DNA of 64,000 nucleotides from Apostichopus japonicus. Its lineage: Eukaryota; Echinodermata; Holothuroidea; Aspidochirotida; Stichopodidae. This document shows, piece by piece, positions 35,314-46,300 of the stretch. The stretch lies in assembly GCF_037975245.1 (NCBI RefSeq), contig NC_092577.1, positions 28,698,398 through 28,762,397 of the forward strand, given 5' to 3'. Every line of letters starts with the position of its first letter. Position 1 is the stretch's first letter. The notes under the pieces were generated by a model, which saw nothing but the letters and a program-made list of their open reading frames with translations, was not told where the DNA came from and did not search any database. The position numbers and the translations under genes were made by a program.

Positions 35314-37954
35314 ATCTCTTCCTATTACATTGGATGGCCCCTTCGGTGTCCTTGACCAGCAGCTGACAGACACCCCCTCGGCCGGATTACGTCACCATTT
35401 GACTACCGGACCCGAACAAATCGAGGAGAGACCACAACAGCGGTTCCCTCGGAATACGGAGGCCTCTAAACACCATGTCTCCAAATGGAACAAAGTTACC
35501 AACGGCACTGAAGACCAAGTGCAACAGTTACCAGTTCCAGCACAGATTTCGCTTAACGCCATCAATGATCGTCACATCGACAACGACAACGATGACGAAT
35601 CCGATGACGAAAGCGACACCGACTCCGTGATTGATACCTCAGAATGTGATGACGTCACTGGAGTAAATGCCAACACCATCGGCGATATGATTAAAGTAAC
35701 AGCCAAGTGTCATTGGCTGTTACGTAAATACCAACGAATGAATCTTGACGAGAAACGCCAAGAAGATGAAAGCCCGGTCACGACTTTGGAACCAGATGTC
35801 AACAATCTGAAGACCAGAATGCAAGTCATGACTCTGCTAGCAAGTCCTCTACCGATGGACGATAACACCGATGAAGAATCATGTTGCAATGATTCGACTT
35901 TGGCAAGTTTAGCCGAAGAAGGCCGACTACCCTGGATGCAGACCTCGGCAGATATGGAAGAGGATGTTTTTCCCTGCTGGTCTGAGGAGGCTCACCCGGA
36001 CATCGGCGATCTCGTCAGAGCAACAGTTGAGGTAGAATGTGAGGTTAAATCTAAAGAACCTTACAACCGCCGAGACAGGTTTGTCTTCCAATGGTTTCTA
36101 GATGACAGACGAATGAGCAGAATCTGGGTTGAAGAGAAACTTCACCAAGATAGAATACACCAAAGGGAATTCTTTAATGAATTTTGTCCGTTCTGGCCTC
36201 CGATAACTGCCCAAGAATATCATTACGATTTCTTCTACAACTTCAATGGTAGAATGCCTCTGGAATTCCAACCAAACTACTCACAGGTCTATCCTGACTT
36301 TGACCCTTGGATGCCTCCACCTGTATCTCAGTTTGACTCATATCATCATGGTGGCATCTTACCTCCCCCACCTCCGATGCCATGGGCGGAGGAGCATGAC
36401 CGAAGTTTAAGCTATCAATATAATTTAGCGGCCTATTACCCTCCGTGTCGCCCGCATGCACTTGATAGGTGTGCATTAGAACCGGATCTGTTCCCAACAC
36501 CATTACCAACTATACCACCAAAAGCACCGCCATCATCACCACCAATGCGACCACCGTCATCACCACCAATGTTACCGCCATCATCACATGCAATTATGTC
36601 TCGTGACATCCATCCTGGTGAGATTATATACAGCAAAGTCAGTGATGTCTTACCTCCTGGAGCCTTGCACCCTTCAACTCATCAATTGTCAAACTCTCCA
36701 CCAGGTACTGATGACAAAAATGTCATTCTTACTCCTCCTGCTAGCATCATCTCTCGAAATAAAACAGAAGAGAATAAGATCATCAAGCCCAAGAAGACAT
36801 TCCATGGAGACGAAACAAAGAAAGTAACAGCGATTGTTGAGAAACCAAAGGTTCTTGTGGATCGAGTCCCAGATAAACCAAAACCGACTCTAAACATTCA
36901 CAAGGAGGAAAATATTTCGAATCAAATGTTGATCAATCCAATTAAGAACGTGAAGGTACAGAAGCGTGTTCGATTCGATTTGAGCAAGAATCAAACCAAG
37001 ACTGTAAGCCGGTACCTGATTGGTCGTAGGTCACGAGTTATTCAACCTGTTAGCGAAAAGGACAACTCACCAGCTAAAGGCCAGATAATTGCAAATGTTG
37101 CAGCAACCAACGAGTTGACAGGATTGACCTTGTCTGCATCTCCTGTATCTACGCATGCGCCCTCCACTTCAAATCACGTGACGACATCTCTGTCATCACA
37201 AAAGAGAAAGTTTCTGGCAAAATGTAAGAAACAACCAGCCAATGCTTCAGTTACAGACGGTATTGTTGAAGGCAAAACCGCTGTACGAAACTCCGGTCTC
37301 GTCGTTGAACATTGTGTCATGCATGATAATCAGGACAATGATGTACAGAAATGCTACGAGAGTTCAAACTATGACAACGGCAAAACAGAGTATGGAACAG
37401 ACAGGAAGGTAGCAGGAGAGGGGCACAACAAAACTCTGGTGAGAGAGGAAAGAAAAGGAGACAAGTTCGTCGAGACATCTGCTCTTAAGGAAAAGAACAA
37501 TCGTCGATTAAGATGGACGGATTCTTTGACGTCATTTCCCGTAAATAAAAAATCCAAAAAGTTTAAATTGAAGGAAAGGACACAACAACAAACCTGTCAG
37601 AGCATCGACGAAACAGGACAGAAATCATCCATCAGCTGCCAAAGTAGTTTCCATGGCACCGGTGAACTTATCGATGAGGTGCCTAACAATGGTGATCAAC
37701 ACTGTGCCGACGACCTTGCTGTTTATTGGAATCAGAAACCACATCGTAGAAACAGATCAGTTGACCTGTCTACGCATGCTCAAAGGGGCATAGAACGAGC
37801 AAGTCGGGACGCGCCTTCTCAAAGTAGCCAGGTGTCGTCTGCCACTAATCGGAATGATGATCTAGGGATGGAGCCTAGGCTTGCGATTTTTGGACTCATA
37901 ATTTGCTCCATATTCACTTTCGCTCTTAGTTTGATTATTTATGATTTAAGTTGA
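35314..37954 (+). CDS. Large terminal exon of an unrecognised tail-anchored protein
   Basis: An open frame of about 880 codons begins just after a good splice acceptor (TTTGCATCTTCTTTCAG) and ends with TGA at 37,952-37,954. There is no ATG at its start and the first in-frame ATG is near 35,686, so an upstream exon is expected. Features in order: a very acidic Asp/Ser stretch (about 35,575-35,640); a Trp/Phe-rich, possibly folded middle (about 35,960-36,260); proline runs (PPPPPMPW, then PPSSPPMRPPSSPPMLPPSS); a KRVRFDLS motif at about 36,962-36,985, which fits the RVxF class of protein phosphatase 1 docking sites; basic, Lys-rich segments; and a C-terminal hydrophobic helix (LAIFGLIICSIFTFALSLII) five residues from the stop. 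This suggests a tail-anchored protein with its bulk in the cytosol or nucleoplasm. PP1 binding is inferred from the motif alone, and no known family was recognised. Long ORF length and codon use make it a real gene. Confidence 0.8.
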
Positions 37955-38070
37955 ATCGCCATGGCAACGAAAACGATTTTCGATGGTGTAGAACAACTTG
38001 AAAACGAATCATGAAACTCACGGTATCCGACCAGATTCGTAGTAAAACATGTTTCTGATTTGTTGAATCA

Positions 38071-38076
38071 AATAAA
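38071..38076 (+). terminator. Polyadenylation signal for the tail-anchored gene
   Basis: AATAAA lies 117 bp after the stop codon, the first such signal on this strand after the ORF. Confidence 0.6.
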
Positions 38077-38327
38077 AGGCAATGGAAAACAACTTATTTC
38101 TGTTACTAATTTGAACTCTGGTCTTGTTTCTATATCTCTTGTCCCTTTCAATGTTTATCATTGGTCCAATTGCATCGCGGCATCGACTAAAGCTTCGACT
38201 ACCGAGTGATTCCTTTTTGCTCTCAGACCTTCAACAAAACCATCTATTTTCTAAGATAGCGAGGGGCTGAGAGAGAGAAGGCTGGTCGCAATGAGATTCT
38301 TCAAGCTATTTATCATCAGATACCATC

Positions 38328-38412
38328 ACTTCTCTCTCTCCACGCATACAGCTGGCTCCACCTCTCTCCACACCACCTCTCTCTCCACCTCTCTCTCTCT
38401 CTCTCTCTCTGA
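38328..38412. repeat. CT-rich microsatellite
   Basis: Runs of CTCTCT interrupted by CCAC, ending in about ten pure CT units. A short GA-rich tract at 38,267-38,280 could pair with it. Confidence 0.85.
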
Positions 38413-38419
38413 CCAACAG

Positions 38420-41090
38420 CAACTTCTAATGACCTTTGATCATCACCAAAACAATTCTTTTCTTCTCTATATACACAGCATGTATATACCAAATCAGTGA
38501 TCAGTAAATGTGTGCTTTTGCATTAGCAGCCTTTCACAGATAACCCTGTCATGCACATCCGTGCAAGCACAGGCTGAACATAGGGTTCCCATGTCCAAAG
38601 CTGAAATGACCATACAAAATGAGAATGCCATATGAGATGAGGGAAAATATCCTGAAATACGAATGAAGAAAAAAAAAGAAAAGAAAAGTGGTTTGTTTAT
38701 TTGCCAAATAGATGATTGCGACTACTTACAATATCCTCGTTAACCTCAATGTGACAGAAATAAATTGAAAACGCACGGCAAAATATGTGACAGAAATATA
38801 TATTTTTAACTTATTTATCTTTTGAAAAGGCAGCCGTTGGTGAGGCTACAAACCACAAGGAGGATCTGAAATTTATAACTGGAAATTAAACAAACAAACA
38901 AAGCAACATGAAATTCAATTAAAAATTTTCAACTAAATGGCAATTGATTTATTGCAATTGTATTTAAAAAAGTACCTTCTCTATAGATTATTTTTAACAT
39001 CATTAGCTATAACTGCCTTTATCAAAATATATAGAGTGAGTCGATATTCCCCAATACACTGCCACTCGTGTGTTATCTCTGTTAGTTCCAATATATATAG
39101 TAATTGCGCCAAAATGAGTTTATCATACCATGGAGCTATAAACAAAGTAGGCCTACGTCTTATAAGTTGATACAGTGATTTCATATCTGACCATCCAGCT
39201 TAGATTATGAAAGCATTACTTTGTTTTTTTCTTTGTATCTTTAATAAAATACCTTTTCTTTTATGTAAGGGTACACAGCTCAGTTTAATAATCATCGTAG
39301 GACTATTGTATCAAAATAGTACAATGTCTTCCCTGCAGTTATCTTTGTCAAATATAAATTTTAACAAACCAACACCTTTTAGTTACAAAAAGTAAACAAA
39401 TGGTGCGTTTTAAACTCAAAAAGCTGGAAAAGGGTACTTTTCATTAACAGAAAAAAAGGAGAACTTCTAATTTATGTAAAAGGGAAATTTTTCAGTGTTT
39501 TATATACAAAATTGAGGGCACTTCTCCATTCGGCCCCTTTTAACTTTTATCTCTAACGGGTCAAGTTCAGCTATAGGAAGCACGGGTGGCAGATCGAGGG
39601 AAATGGGGTGGGTAGGTGAAAAGGGACAGGGAGGGGGTGCGGGCACAACGGCACGTGCCAACATTTTTGGGAAAAGTACCTACCGTAGACTTAATATCTT
39701 TATTGACAACCCGTACGTGGGGGTCAAGTAGGATCGTTTTGGAATGTACACCCTGACCCTTTCCCATTTTATTACCCTCACAAAGTAATTATTAACACAA
39801 TTTTTCATGTTGACTTAAGTATTGACCTAATTTATAGCCTAAATACGCCTAAAAATGCTTCCTTTTCAATTTTTGTTCCGGTGATGAACCCCAGACCGTT
39901 TATACGCCAGTCATCTTCGATGTTATCCCGGCCACACCTCCTCTATAAAATCCTGGATCGGCCCTGGCCTGACCGAGATACTCAATCCTTGCAATACGGT
40001 TGATGTATATACATAATATACACTCTTGGTACTTTGCCAAGCGTCAAAAATATACAATATACGTGTTACTATAGTTCAGATAGGCCTGCGGTGCTAATGT
40101 TGATACAATTTATTTGTGCAAAAGTAAAGTGCCGGCCTGACGTTTCGATCCTAGCAGCATGTAGTTATTCATAGGCTGAATGAATTCTTTGTGAATGGCT
40201 CAGCTCATCAGCTTCGACACAAACCCAACTTTCATCCTTGATTACCGTGAGATAGAGATAATTCAGATCGACAACCTCCCCTGCCAAACAGCTAAAAGCT
40301 TAAAACATCGTAGGCTGGTCAGGTAGATATCGGGTAGATATTGGGTAGATATTACAGGTTTGTTCACACACAAGACTATAAAGACTTGAGCAAGTCTTAA
40401 TATGGCATCTTTGAGCCAAATGGACTACATTGTTGATATACCATGATGAAGGTTGGGCATTGCAAATGATGAAATTTAAAATATTGAAGCTCTCAACCTG
40501 TGTCCGTATTTTGGCAAATTTACACGACTTTGATACGGTATCTACATATACGCCGTTATCCTCAAACTCTTGTTATGTGATATCAGCGTATCGCAAGTTT
40601 TTGTAACCTCCAGTAAATATATGGGGGCGCTATGCGTCATTACGTTCGTACATAAGTCATTTTGTTATTCTCTCTCAATTACGAAGAAATTCAAGCCGAT
40701 CTACTACAATAACAAGATAGGCTAAATGGTATCTAAACCAGTGTCTACCTATTGCAGTATAGTCCATTCGCTGTAAGTGCAAATCTTACTTAGCCTAGTT
40801 TTAGCCAGCTTACATGAGGACATCTTGAAAACCTAGTTAGTCCTGTCGTGATTTTCAAAGTAAGGTGTTTGCCAACTAATTAGGTAAGCCTATTGCATAG
40901 GCTAGCCAGGCTAGGCCCAAGCCTAGACTACGCAGTTATTAGCCAATGTCAGCGACTTTCCGCTGTGCATTTTACGTTTAACGATATTGGAGAAATACCG
41001 TTTCTGCGAAATAAGTTTGTCAATGTAATGACTACCTACTGTTTCTCCACCAGTTTGGCAACGAAACTCAAGATGCTCAGACTAATGTAC
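38420..41090. other. Non-coding stretch with transposon hints
   Basis: No gene is recognised. TATAAAATCCTGGATC near 39,943-39,960 resembles the end of a hAT-type MITE read in reverse (GATCCAGGATTTTATA), but no partner end was found. Confidence 0.4.
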
Positions 41091-41094
41091 ACAG

Positions 41095-41523
41095 GACAGT
41101 TTATTATGCACCAGTGTGATGTGGATAGAATAGAAGCTATTCAGACTTCAGAGAAGAGCAGCCAGATTTTGTATGGCAGACTACTCTTATAAATCCAGTG
41201 TGACAAATATGCTTGAGGAATTAGATTGGCCCCTGCTAAAACCAAGAAGAAAGCACACACGTCTACAAATGCTTTCTAAAATCAATAACAATCTTGTATC
41301 AATAGATAAAGACAATCTAATCCCAGCAAAAAGTGTTAACACAAGAAATAAACATTGATGATCTTAACTTCCAAGTTTCCTACGCTAGAAAGAATTTAAA
41401 TATAAATATTCTTTCTTCCCCCGCACCTTACAAGATTGGAATGCTTTGCCATCAGACATTGTGCATGCAACTAGCCTGGACTGTTCCAAAGACAAGCTTA
41501 CTAACTCTTGTTTTGTTGTATAA
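41095..41523 (+). pseudogene. Non-LTR retrotransposon (LINE) reverse transcriptase C-terminus, broken
   Basis: Reading on the plus strand with frame jumps: VDRIEAIQ, then LQRRAARF and DYSYKSSVTNMLEELDWP, then RRKHTRLQMLSKINNNLVSI. After another shift comes FFPRTLQDWNALPSDIVHAT and a stop near 41,521. This series is the standard C-terminal end of LINE polymerases of the Jockey/CR1/L2 type. At least two frameshifts and a stop after NTRNKH show that it is dead. The upstream polymerase core is not visible. Confidence 0.82.
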
Positions 41524-43288
41524 TAACTTTTTCTCTTACTCATACTTTGAAGCGCTCGGTTGGCGTATATGTCCTCTCTAGACTACAGTAGTAGGAGTTT
41601 TGCCAACTTAACCCATTCATATTCAGGTGTAGCCTAAACATAATTGTTTATGGCCTTTTCCCTGTCATAGCAATACCATTACCAGTTTTTCCTCTAGGCC
41701 CAAGGCTAATCAGTTGAATTTATTTTATTTATGTTTTTTATTTCAACTTGCAAGGATAAACCCATTTAGCAATACAAGAAAATAAAATCCAAATACTAGC
41801 TAGTTCTTCACCAAATAATCTTTTTTGTTCATGAAATTGTATTCTAGTCTTGTTCAGTGGGCTTAACTTAGGCCTTCTATGAATAATGTGCTTGTCTGAT
41901 AGTTGCTTTCTTCATTAAATTAAAGTTTACTTCCTAATACATGTGCTTTAATGACAAGGTACTTGTATTTCTTGCCTTAACAGCCTAATTAGCCAAGAAA
42001 TGTACTCAACCTTTTTTTTCAATATATATATGCATTTAAGCTATTAAGCAAATTAAATTTGGGAGCAAACTTATAGCATTTACAGGGGACAAAATGGTCA
42101 TAGGCAAAGAGGTGGAAGGTCAGCTGGTTGGGGGCTGATGTGGCAACGGGATGAAATGTACCAGTTACCAAGAAACACATTTAATAGTAGCCTGCCTTTC
42201 ATGAACTTTAAGGCGTAAACCATTACATCCCTACTAGGCTATGTTGTACATAATTAGGGGGGGCTGATACTAATTTACCGGATCATCGGTTAATCACCTT
42301 AACCTATGCTTTGTGGGCATGCTAAAAGTTTGGTAATGGTAACATTGATGCATCAACATTCACAAAAATAATTGAAGCTTAATGAAGAGCTTTATCAGTG
42401 CATCAATGATACAATTTAGCGAGATAATTCAAACACAGGCTCTCAGCATCCACAGGATCCATCAGTTTAAACAGTGTAGCTACATAGACCTACAGTACGT
42501 TATGAACTAACGATCTCGTGAATAGCTGCCACCACTGGTATGCTCATTGGTTACTGATGGTAACAGTAACTGAAGGGAACCAATCAGGATCAGTTTCCTT
42601 AAGTACATTTTACTGTCTGACTCTGTGTCAAAAGCAGTACATTGATGGTGCTGCAGCATCACTGCTGACAGGTTGCTAAGGTCATGTTGTTTTGTTCTAG
42701 CTATATTTTACACAGTAGACACTGTTGATCTGCAGAGATATAATCTCCACTGTTTGATCAATTTGATTCAGCCTTCAGCCTTGATGCAGCTGGAATTTGC
42801 AGAGTTGCTGCAGGTTTTCTTACTGATTTATTGCTAGATTGTTTTTATGGACTCAAAAGCTGGGATGAAACAAAGGTTCACAAGACCATCCCAATCTCTT
42901 TTTAAAATGGCCCCTGGTTCACAGGGTATAAAGTTGAACCAAATGCCACTTGAAATCTTTTCAGGTACTATTTGGCATTTTCTTATCCATCAACATGTGT
43001 CTTTTGCAGAACTTTTATTTAACAGCAACAGTTGCATGTATGATTTGATCTCTTTTTGTGGGGGTTTGTGTAACTCACCTTTTCTTTGACGAAAAATTGC
43101 TCTAATGGTGCTACTAAAAATAAAGGGATAAAAAGGGGCAAGCGTACTTTCTCAGGATCTATTGGAACCATTTGACAAGTTCATGGGAGTTCCATTGCCG
43201 ATTATTACTTTCATTCCTTCCTTGTAAGTTTTCACAAAATACTTTGAGCTAATTAATGGTTGATTTTTTTTAAAACTTTTTTTGTCAG
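41524..43288. other. LINE 3' end and region upstream of RNGTT
   Basis: The first 200 bp may be LINE 3' UTR. The rest should include the RNGTT promoter and a 5' untranslated exon, but no TATA box or obvious start site can be pinned down. Confidence 0.4.
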
Positions 43289-43319
43289 AGAGAGCCATAA
43301 AGTCCTCTTCTGAAGAGTG

Positions 43320-43374
43320 ATGGCCCTACCAGACAGATGGTTGAAATGTCCAAGGAAAGGCCAGTTAATTGCAG
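43320..43374 (+). CDS. RNGTT: RNGTT coding exon 1
   Basis: Begins [14 protein letters not shown], matching the start of animal capping enzymes. The donor is GTAAAC. A pyrimidine-rich acceptor TTTTTTTGTCAG ends at 43,288, so the 5' UTR part of this exon probably starts at 43,289 after an upstream non-coding exon. Confidence 0.93.
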
Positions 43375-46300
43375 GTAAACCTAAGTTGTTTATGATACTG
43401 TAGGTTAGAATTGCAATGGGACATCTGCCTGCTGTTAAATTGCTAAAGAGGGAAAACTATTGTATTTAATGAAGTTGCATTCCCCTTATATATCAAGAAA
43501 TTTGTAAACATGAAATGCTTTTGTCTGATTGAATCATCGTACCAAAATGTCACATTTTCCTTTAAATCTGACAGTCGTTTCCCTGTACACACTGTTCTGT
43601 ATGTTGCATTAATAGCACTGCTAAAATGCATACCACTCCAATGAGAAAGATTAGCCTAAAACATCTTAATGTTTCATTGACATGTCTTGGAACATTACAA
43701 AGTTGATTGATTACTGATGGTATCCTATCAGGGGACATATCTGTTACATCCGTCATCCCCAACCAACTAATTTGAACTAAATGTCCAGAGGGAGTCTAGT
43801 TTTTACAGATGTTCTGCAAAAATTTTTTACAGAATGAATGGGTTATGAATTAGTCATTAAATGTATGCAAAACTCATATCATTGATGTTGATCTTTGAAT
43901 GATTTCTTAGAACCAGGTGTTAGAGTCCTACTGTATATGATTGTCGGTCACACTAAGAAATATGTAAATGAAGTATGAAACTATTTGAATTGGTTGAAAG
44001 CGATCATTTGATAGCAGCACAAATCGATACCAGAAAGCATTCAACCTTTGTGTTTATCAGTTGTTTGGTGTGCAGGGGTCAGATTTTAGACTGCATGGTC
44101 TTCCAGACTATTGGAAAAGTAGGTCCCTTGACTAAAAACAACAAACCACCAAAACAACCCATTTTTTGAGTGTTTGTACTGTAACAATGATTAGTCTGAA
44201 AATGAGTCTTTTAAAGGACACTTTTTTATCAGTATATATATGTTAATATAAATATATATATAAATATATCTAAATATCTTTTTTCAGTTTTTGCCATCTC
44301 TGGTTTATCTATTAGTGACATGAAACATAAATTGCTAATGAAATTTGTATACTGTGCTAATCTTTCACAATTTTGAACATATCTTTGAATGTGTCCCGGG
44401 AGATTTCTTAGAGAAGCTTCGAAATGCAGAGTTGCAAAAACATGCCATACACCATCATAAATACCCAAGGAAGTCTGGATTGAAATATTATTTCGTTTGA
44501 TGACTTCTACATCAAGTTGTCTTCAATTATTTATAATTTCTGTTCTATATCTTTACAGAGAAATTCTTGCCATTCAAAACTCCTCTCAGCTCTCACTATG
44601 ACTCTAAAATACCCGAAGAAGATCGATTCTACTTGCAAATGATCTTCGCTTACGTCCAGTCCAAGCAGAGAAAAGTTGGCCTGGTAGTGGACTTGACCAA
44701 TACCAGCAGATTCTACGACAAATCGGAAGTGGAGAAAACCGGAGCAAAATACATCAAGTTGCAATGTAGAGGGTGAGAAAACAAGGTCCTCATGTAACCA
44801 CAATGTGCACTGTTAATAAATTACCACTTCATAAAGGCTGACTTTTTAGGCAGAATTTCTTTAGTCTAAGTTATATATGTCATAGTCCAAGAAAATGTAG
44901 GAGAAAATATATTAATGAGTAATTTTTAAATTAATGAAATTTATTACAAATTAATTAATTCAAAATTAATTGATTCAAATTAATTGATTCAAATTATGAA
45001 ATGTTTCTGTAGCTACTCTACTTTTCAAGATGTTCACCTTTTAAATGTGATAAATCTCTTGCATGCTTCTGTACGGCAAAGGTTGAATATGACATCAATG
45101 CCTCAGAGCAGGCCTTTACATTCTTTACCTCCCAAACACCTGACGACTTCGTCCAAGTAATTAACGGTTTCATCGTTAGTAACATTCAGACGTATCTGTT
45201 TTTCATAACTAGCCACGGCGAAGCACCATCAAGGGATCAGACCAAGACTTTCATACAGATATGTAACAACTTCTCCGTCCAGCACCCGCAGGACGTTATC
45301 GGAGTTCATTGCACTCACGGTTTCAACAGGTCCGGTTTCCTGATTTGTGCCTATCTGGTGGAGAAAATGGACTGGAGGTATAAAATTTCAATGTTTCATC
45401 AGAAACCGCCTTTTTAAATCTAACCGTTTTTTTGGTGGTGCACAGTTTTGAGATTTCTTTGAAATGTGAATTGTTAAAGGGATGTTTTATTGGTAGACAA
45501 TGTAAAGACATATCTTTAAAAGAGAATAAATATTCCACACTGTTAGTTGATTACCACCATCAAGTTATGGTTGATTAAATGTAACCGTTTTTAACCGTGT
45601 GAACCCTTGATTCGTCAAGGTAGTGGAAAACAGTCATTGGTCTGTGTGATGTCGTCACAACAGATGTTCTTCAAAAGCTTATCTGATAAATATGGAAATA
45701 TGAAACTATGTGCAAGTTCTCTGGCACAGAATAAATTTTCACCCCTGTGTTAAGAAACACCTAGAAACCAATCAGACCTATTTCTGTCTGAAAACTGATT
45801 GTTTTTTGTGGAATATTTAACAATGTCGTTCAAATGGTTCTATGCTTTACAAGTAATTGAAGGGTTTGAAGGATTAGTGCATAAAAGGATGCTAAAATGT
45901 ATTTAATAGATGTGCAATACTTAGATCATGTTCCAGTCAGCATAGTCAGGTCATGCATATTCATGATTAATCCATCTGCTCCATTCAGTAGGGACAATTC
46001 TGTTTCTTTGTATAATGTATTTCCCTCTTCAAAGTACAGTACTTGTACTGACCCGTATGAATATCATGTTTCTATCAGATGAAGGTTTGGAACTGTTCGT
46101 ATTGTCAATACAAGTGCTTACAAGTATGTTATTGAAAGACAGTTTATAGTGGTATCAGCATTAGAATATTGTCCCTACAAGCTGATCCGCTGATAAAGAT
46201 ATAAAAAAATTTTAATCCAGTACTCAATTCCATGTACTTTGCTAGCTCTGTGAAACTTACCTCTTTGGTCTCTTTTATAGCATTGACATGGCTGTACAAA

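Noticed and set aside
39930..39975. hAT-type MITE end (GATCCAGGATTTTATA, minus strand)
   Set aside because: A single end-like motif with no partner terminus or target duplication was found.
45084..45212. In-frame 5' extension of RNGTT exon 3
   Set aside because: The frame is open but the sequence does not match capping enzymes. The conserved GHGE begins exactly after the AG at 45,212.
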